A stretch of 9,665 nt of DNA from the NCBI GenBank assembly GCA_902461085.1, contig CABPWH010000068.1, positions 1 to 9,665 on the forward strand. Direction: 5' to 3'. Shown in pieces: positions 5,629 through 9,665 of the stretch. This DNA is from an uncultured Collinsella sp. (lineage in GTDB: Bacteria > Actinomycetota > Coriobacteriia > Coriobacteriales > Coriobacteriaceae). Made by a program: the position numbers and the translations under genes. Below the pieces are notes generated by a model, which saw nothing but the letters and a program-made list of their open reading frames with translations, made no database searches and was not told the origin of the DNA. Positions within the stretch are counted from its first letter, which is position 1, and each line of letters starts with the position of its first letter.

Positions 5629-7065
5629 ATGAAGACTATCAAGCTTGCTCCCGGTGAGCGTCTCGTTACCAATCAGCTCAATCGCAAGGGCGTGCTGCCG
5701 CAAAACATCGTCGACGCCGCCCGCGATATCGTGGCAAACGTGCGCGCCAACGGCGATGCCGCGGTGCGCGATTACTGTCAGCGTTTTGACGGTGTTGAGC
5801 TGCAGAGTTTTCGCCTGCCGCAGGAGCAGATCGATGCCGCGCTCGAAGGCCTCGATCCGGCCTTTGTCGCGGCGCTCGAAAAGGCTGCACGCCAGATTCG
5901 CGAGTTCCACCAGCGTGAGGTCGAGCAGAGCTGGTTTACCACGCGCCCGGACGGCACGATGCTCGGCGTTAAGGTGACCCCGCTTGCTGCGGCCGGCATC
6001 TATGTGCCGGGCGGCCGCGCGCAGTATCCCTCCACGGTGCTCATGAACGCCATTCCCGCCAAGGTTGCCGGCGTCAAGCGCGTGGTCATGGTGACCCCGC
6101 CGCAAAGGGACGGCCTGATCAGCCCCTACACGCTCGCTGCGGCAAAGCTCGGCGGTGTGGACGAGATCTATATGGTGGGCGGCGCCCAGGCCGTGGCCGC
6201 ACTGGCGTACGGTACCGAGACCATTCCGCGCGTCGACAAGATCACCGGCCCGGGCAACGCCTTTGTCGCCGCGGCCAAGCAGATTGTCTCGGGCGACGTG
6301 GGTATCGACATGGTCGCCGGCCCCTCCGAGGTCTGCGTGCTGGCTGACGCCACGGCCAAGCCCATGGTGGTCGCGGCCGACTTGATGGCCCAGGCCGAGC
6401 ACGATCCGCTGGCAGCCTGCTATCTGGTGACCTGCGACGAGCGGTTTGCGCGTGAGGTCGAGGCGGGTATCGATATTCTGGTAGCGCAGTCGCCACGCGC
6501 CGAGATCACGCGCGCTTCGCTCGACAATGAGGGCACCATCGTGGTGGCCGCCGACATGGCTGCCGCCGTCGAAGCGGTGAACACCGTGGCGCCCGAGCAC
6601 CTGGAGCTGCACTGCAAGGACGCGATGGGCCTGCTCGGCGGCATTCGCAACGCCGGCGCCATCTTTGTGGGCGCTTGGAGCTCCGAGCCGCTCGGCGATT
6701 ACGTTGCCGGCCCCAATCACACGCTGCCGACCGGCGGCACGGCCAAGTTCTCCAACCCGCTTTCGGTGGAGGAGTTCGTCAAGCGCTCAAGTGTCATTTG
6801 CTATACGCCCGAGGGCCTGCTCTCCGATGCTCCCGCTACGCAGCGTTTGGCCGAGGCCGAGGGCCTGTGGGCACACGCGCTTTCCGCCGCACTGCGTCGC
6901 CGTGTGCTGGAGCAGGGCGAGGATGCCGTGAGCGCCGAGTCTCTGGCCGCGGCCGACCTGACCAAGGTCGCCTGGCCGGGCGACGCCGTGGCGACGGTTG
7001 CCGAGGGCGTGGACCTGGCGGCTGCAAGCGCGAATGGTGCTGACGCGGTCGTCGAGGAGGCCTAA
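5629..7065 (+). CDS. hisD: Histidinol dehydrogenase
   Basis: This cytoplasmic zinc enzyme carries out the last two steps of histidine synthesis, the two NAD-dependent oxidations of L-histidinol to L-histidine. All key residues are visible. The zinc ligands are Gln255 and His258 (MAQAEHDP), Asp357 (LGDYVAGPNHTLPTGG) and His416 (EGLWAHALSA); the catalytic pair is Glu323-His324 in APEHLELH. The family signature VDKITGPGNAFVAAAKQIV lies around 202-220. At 478 residues it is longer than the usual ~430; the excess is an Ala/Val/Asp-rich C-terminal tail after about residue 428. AGGGG at 5616-5620 supports the ATG at 5629. hisC starts one base after its stop, and the GAGGAGG inside the last codons serves as the hisC ribosome binding site. 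Confidence 0.97.
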   Translation: MKTIKLAPGERLVTNQLNRKGVLPQNIVDAARDIVANVRANGDAAVRDYCQRFDGVELQSFRLPQEQIDAALEGLDPAFVAALEKAARQIREFHQREVEQSWFTTRPDGTMLGVKVTPLAAAGIYVPGGRAQYPSTVLMNAIPAKVAGVKRVVMVTPPQRDGLISPYTLAAAKLGGVDEIYMVGGAQAVAALAYGTETIPRVDKITGPGNAFVAAAKQIVSGDVGIDMVAGPSEVCVLADATAKPMVVAADLMAQAEHDPLAACYLVTCDERFAREVEAGIDILVAQSPRAEITRASLDNEGTIVVAADMAAAVEAVNTVAPEHLELHCKDAMGLLGGIRNAGAIFVGAWSSEPLGDYVAGPNHTLPTGGTAKFSNPLSVEEFVKRSSVICYTPEGLLSDAPATQRLAEAEGLWAHALSAALRRRVLEQGEDAVSAESLAAADLTKVAWPGDAVATVAEGVDLAAASANGADAVVEEA

Positions 7066-7066
7066 A

Positions 7067-8182
7067 ATGGCTGAACTCACGCCCCGCATGAAGGAGCTCG
7101 TCCAGCCCTACCTGGCCGGTATTGAGCCCTACGATCCCAACTTTACGCCCACGCGCATCAACCTTTCGGCCAACGAGAACACCTATCCCGTGCCGGCCGG
7201 CGTGCGCGAAGCGGTCGACGCCGCCCTGGCTGCTACGCCGCTCAACCGCTATCCCGATCCCATGTCGAACGACCTGCGCGACGAGCTTGCTGCCTGGCAT
7301 GGTGTGACGCGCGAGAACATCTGCGTGGGAAACGGCGGCGACGAGCTGCTCTATAACTATCTGCTGGCGTTTGGCGGCGCGGGGCGGACCCTGCTCAACT
7401 GCCCGCCGTGCTTTAGCGAGTACGCGTTCTTTGCGTCGCTCTGCCAGACCGAGGTGCGCGACGTGTGGCGCGACCCGGCGACCTTTGAGCTCGACCAAGC
7501 TGCTGTGCTCGCGGCCGCGCCCGAGTGCAACCTGGCAATCGTGACCTCGCCCAACAATCCAACGGGTGATGTGGCTCCGCTCGACTTTGTCGCGGCCCTG
7601 TGCGATGCGTGCCCCGGCATGGTCATGGTCGACGAGGCCTACGTTGAGTTTGCCGACGATTCGTTTGGCGTGGCTACCACGGCGCAAGGCCTTATCGCCG
7701 AGCATCCCAACCTGGTGATTCTGCATACGCTGTCCAAGGCGTTTGGCGCCGCCGGCACGCGTCTGGGTTACGTGGTCGCGCCGCCCGAGGTCATCGACGT
7801 GTTCGCGGCGATTCGCCAGATCTATTCGGTCAACGTGCTGAGCCAGGCGGCGGCGCTTGCCTGTGTGCGTGCCCGGGATGCGTACGCGCCCGTGGTGGCG
7901 CAGGTCGCATCCGAGCGCGAGCGCGAGCTGTGCGCCCTGCGCGCGATGGCTGCCGATGGTCTGCCCGTGGAGGCATGGCCGAGCGCGGCGAACTTTGTGC
8001 TCGTGCGCACGCCGCATGCCACGCGCGTGCGCGAGCGTCTGCGCGATGAGTATTCGATTTTGGTGCGCGACTTTAGCTATGCGCCGGGGCTTGCGGACTG
8101 TCTGCGCATTACCGTGGGTACCCCGCAGGAAAATGATGAGGTGCTGGCTGCGTTTGCCGCGCTGGTGAAGGAGGAGATGTAG
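7067..8182 (+). CDS. hisC: Histidinol-phosphate aminotransferase
   Basis: This PLP-dependent class I/II aminotransferase converts imidazole-acetol phosphate and glutamate to L-histidinol phosphate and 2-oxoglutarate. The protein has 371 residues, normal for HisC. The PLP lysine is Lys224 in HTLSKAFGAAGTRLGYVV. Other fold-type I landmarks are NENTYPVP at 36-43, GNGGDELL at 88-95, SPNNPTGD at 161-168, the PLP-ring Asp189 in VDEAYVEF, Arg232, and Arg347 in LRITVGTP, which would bind substrate phosphate or carboxylate. I placed the start at the ATG at 7067, preceded by GAGGAGG at 7054-7060; a longer frame upstream overlaps hisD and is not homologous. Its TAG directly abuts the hisB ATG, so translation is probably coupled. 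Confidence 0.96.
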   Translation: MAELTPRMKELVQPYLAGIEPYDPNFTPTRINLSANENTYPVPAGVREAVDAALAATPLNRYPDPMSNDLRDELAAWHGVTRENICVGNGGDELLYNYLLAFGGAGRTLLNCPPCFSEYAFFASLCQTEVRDVWRDPATFELDQAAVLAAAPECNLAIVTSPNNPTGDVAPLDFVAALCDACPGMVMVDEAYVEFADDSFGVATTAQGLIAEHPNLVILHTLSKAFGAAGTRLGYVVAPPEVIDVFAAIRQIYSVNVLSQAAALACVRARDAYAPVVAQVASERERELCALRAMAADGLPVEAWPSAANFVLVRTPHATRVRERLRDEYSILVRDFSYAPGLADCLRITVGTPQENDEVLAAFAALVKEEM

Positions 8183-8770
8183 ATGGGCCGCTATGCCGAG
8201 GTAACCCGTAAGACGGGGGAGACCGATATTGTCGTCAAGCTCGACCTGGATGGAACCGGTACGTGCGATATCTCGACCGGCGTGCCGTTTTTCGACCACA
8301 TGCTCAACGCTTTTGGCCGCCATGGTCTGTTTGATTTGACGGTGCGCGCGGTGGGCGACGTGGAAGTCGACGCGCACCACACCGTTGAAGATACGGGCAT
8401 CGTGTTGGGTGAGGCGTTTTGCCAAGCGCTGGGCGACAAGGCAGGCATCACGCGCTTTGCCGACGCGGCGATCGCCATGGACGAGACGCTCGTGATGGCT
8501 GCTGTTGACATCTCGGGCCGCGGGCAGGCCTACTGCGAGCTGCCCGTGCCGACTGAGCGCGTGGGCAGCTTCGATACCGAGTTGGCCGTCGAGTTCTTCT
8601 ACGCCTTTGCGCGCGACGCCAAGCTCACGCTGCACGTGCGCGAGCTGGCGGGCGGCAACTCGCATCACATTATCGAGGCTGCCTTTAAGGCTGTGGGCCG
8701 CACGATGCGTCACGCCTGCGAGCTCGATCCCCGCGTGCAGGGCATCCCCAGCACCAAGGGCTCACTGTAA
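8183..8770 (+). CDS. hisB: Imidazoleglycerol-phosphate dehydratase
   Basis: This enzyme removes water from imidazole glycerol phosphate to give imidazole-acetol phosphate, the HisC substrate. It is the monofunctional form, 195 residues, with no N-terminal histidinol-phosphatase domain, so the phosphatase step must come from another gene. The metal-binding His motifs are present: FFDHMLNAFGRHG near 35-47, DAHHTVEDTG near 69-78, and GGNSHHIIEAAFKAVGR near 157-173, the duplicated signature of the family. AAGGAGGAG at 8168-8176, inside the end of hisC, is the ribosome binding site. The gene is followed by a strong inverted repeat before hisH. Confidence 0.97.
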   Translation: MGRYAEVTRKTGETDIVVKLDLDGTGTCDISTGVPFFDHMLNAFGRHGLFDLTVRAVGDVEVDAHHTVEDTGIVLGEAFCQALGDKAGITRFADAAIAMDETLVMAAVDISGRGQAYCELPVPTERVGSFDTELAVEFFYAFARDAKLTLHVRELAGGNSHHIIEAAFKAVGRTMRHACELDPRVQGIPSTKGSL

Positions 8771-8783
8771 CCGTCACAAGGGT

Positions 8784-8824
8784 AAAACCACCACAAAGGT
8801 GCCTGTCCCCTTTGTGGTGGTTTT
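8784..8824 (+). repeat. Perfect 16-bp inverted repeat between hisB and hisH (terminator/attenuator or REP-like element)
   Basis: AAAACCACCACAAAGG at 8784-8799 is the exact reverse complement of CCTTTGTGGTGGTTTT at 8809-8824, with the 9-base loop TGCCTGTCC. The A/T ends make it a bidirectional intrinsic terminator in form: a stem followed by TTTT on either strand. It lies inside the operon, 13 bases after the hisB stop and 25 before the hisH start, so it would reduce rather than end transcription of hisH and hisA. The core with its GTGCCTGTCCCC segment looks like sequences dispersed in many copies in some bacterial genomes; that is from memory and not checked. Confidence 0.75.
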
Positions 8825-8849
8825 GGATGATGAGAAGTGGAGGGGTCGC

Positions 8850-9551
8850 GTGGGCGAACCGAAGATCGTGGTGGTCGACTACCACAAGGGCAACTTGTCG
8901 AGCGTTGTGCGCGGGCTTGCGCGCGCCGGTGCCGTCGCCTGCACGTCGGACGACCCGGAGCAGATCCGTAACGCCGACGGCCTGGTCATCCCAGGCGTGG
9001 GTGCGTTCTACGACGCGATTGCCTTTATGCGCGAGAGCGGCGAGGCGGACGCGGTGCTCGACGCCGTTGCCGCTGGAACTCCGCTGCTCGGCATCTGCCT
9101 GGGCCTTCAGCTGTTTTTTGAGCGCGGCGACGAGGGCGTGCCGGCGGACGAGGGTGCGGACGCGGACGACGATGCCTCCGAGCAGGCCGGCGGCCCCCGG
9201 GTCGATGGCCTGGGCATCATGCGCGGCTCGTGCACGCGCCTGGAGTCGAGCCGACTGAAGGTGCCGCACGTGGGTTGGGACCAGGTGCACATGACGCCCG
9301 CCGGTGCGGCCGATCCGCTGCTCGCCGGTTTTGCCGAGGGCGCCAATATGTACTTCACCCACAGCTACGCGGTGGCAGACGACGCTGATGCCGCCGATGT
9401 GCTGGCGCGCACGCACTATACGCGGAGCTTCCCGTGCATCGTGCGCCACGGCAACGTGTGGGGCTGCCAATTCCATCCCGAGAAATCCTCTGCGCTGGGT
9501 CAGCGCATTCTTAAGAACTTCGTGAGCATCGTCGAGGGGGCCGGCCGATGA
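8850..9551 (+). CDS. hisH: Imidazole glycerol phosphate synthase, glutamine amidotransferase subunit
   Basis: HisH hydrolyses glutamine and channels ammonia to HisF, which makes imidazole glycerol phosphate and AICAR. From the GTG at 8850 the protein has 233 residues. It has the class I glutaminase triad Cys83 (LLGICLGLQLFFE), His209 and Glu211 (CQFHPEKS), plus the oxyanion region VIPGVGAFYDA near 46-56. The GTG start is supported by GGAGGGG at 8839-8845 and by the family N-terminus PKIVVVDYHKGN; in-frame starts further upstream fall in the inverted repeat. An acidic insertion of about 20 residues (roughly 93-115, ending DADDDASEQAGG) follows the nucleophile strand, making it longer than the usual ~200-210. 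The stop overlaps the hisA ATG by 4 bases (ATGA). hisF is not in the window. Confidence 0.95.
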   Translation: MGEPKIVVVDYHKGNLSSVVRGLARAGAVACTSDDPEQIRNADGLVIPGVGAFYDAIAFMRESGEADAVLDAVAAGTPLLGICLGLQLFFERGDEGVPADEGADADDDASEQAGGPRVDGLGIMRGSCTRLESSRLKVPHVGWDQVHMTPAGAADPLLAGFAEGANMYFTHSYAVADDADAADVLARTHYTRSFPCIVRHGNVWGCQFHPEKSSALGQRILKNFVSIVEGAGR

Positions 9552-9665
9552 TTCTGTTTCCCGCAATCGATTTGATCGGCGGCAAGGTCGTGCGCTTGGA
9601 GCGCGGCGACCGGAGCCGCTGCAAGGTATACTCCGACGACCCCGTGGCTGTTGCCCGCTCCTTTG
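9548..9665 (+). CDS. hisA: HisA isomerase (ProFAR isomerase), N-terminal part only
   Basis: The first 39 codons are present and the gene runs off the right edge. The translation begins MILFPAIDLIGGKVVRLERG and continues to a VYSDDPVAVARSF segment. This is the conserved start of the HisA TIM barrel, in which Asp8 is the catalytic acid/base residue. HisA isomerises the aminoaldose ProFAR to the ketose PRFAR, the substrate of the HisH/HisF synthase. The ATG overlaps the hisH stop by 4 bases, with GAGGGGG at 9534-9540 as ribosome binding site, so translation is likely coupled. Confidence 0.93.
   Translation, partial: MILFPAIDLIGGKVVRLERGDRSRCKVYSDDPVAVARSF

Noticed and set aside
5092..6720. 542-codon open frame on the minus strand across hisZ-hisG and hisD
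   Set aside because: It is antisense to two clearly conserved enzymes, has no recognisable domain, and such long antisense frames are expected from GC-rich codon bias.
6836..8713. 625-codon open frame on the minus strand across hisD, hisC and hisB
   Set aside because: Antisense to three conserved his genes, His/Arg-rich low-information translation, no domain; a shadow of the codon bias.
8817..8849. Upstream in-frame GTG/TTG starts for hisH
   Set aside because: They lie in or beside the inverted repeat, have no ribosome binding site, and would add residues not found in HisH proteins.
1..9665. CRISPR array, insertion sequence, tRNA or phage genes
   Set aside because: I looked for regular repeats, transposase motifs and tRNA-like cloverleaf segments and found none; spacers are all under 170 bases.

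Overview
The window reads as a GC-rich chromosomal segment from a gut-type actinobacterium of the class Coriobacteriia. Collinsella or a close relative is my best guess, inferred from base composition, strong GNN/GCC codon bias and protein style; no 16S rRNA or other marker is present to prove it. Every gene I accept lies on the plus strand. There are two unrelated modules with short spacers. I see no tRNA, rRNA, CRISPR array, insertion sequence or phage gene.

Module 1 (1 to about 3640) is a sugar or sugar-amine uptake locus. It starts with the last 28 codons of an upstream gene, possibly a SIS-domain deglycase. A hairpin with a T-run follows, then a complete mannose/sorbose-family phosphotransferase set: EIIA (184-600), EIIB (618-1088), EIIC (1097-1888) and EIID (1878-2718). 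EIID is broken by an apparent one-base insertion near 2546, and its normal C-terminus continues in the next frame. After another hairpin with a T-run comes a TIM-barrel epimerase (2802-3638) that closely resembles the fructoselysine 3-epimerase FrlC and the D-tagatose 3-epimerase family. My reading is an Amadori-product (fructoselysine/glucoselysine-like) system: the PTS imports and phosphorylates the substrate, the epimerase brings C3-epimers into the pathway, and the upstream deglycase would release glucose-6-phosphate. The substrate is inference.

Module 2 (about 3700 to the right edge) is a histidine biosynthesis operon: hisZ-hisG, hisD, hisC, hisB, hisH and the first 39 codons of hisA. 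The genes are tightly packed: hisD/hisC are 1 nt apart, hisC/hisB directly abut, and hisH/hisA overlap by 4 nt. The notable feature is that the first gene is one 571-residue ORF that joins the HisZ regulatory subunit to the short-form HisG catalytic subunit; these are normally two proteins. A candidate promoter and a perfect 12-bp hairpin precede it. A perfect 16-bp inverted repeat sits between hisB and hisH and could be a terminator/attenuator or a dispersed REP-like element.

No stretch over 300 bases lacks a gene. The longest spacer is 3639-3807.
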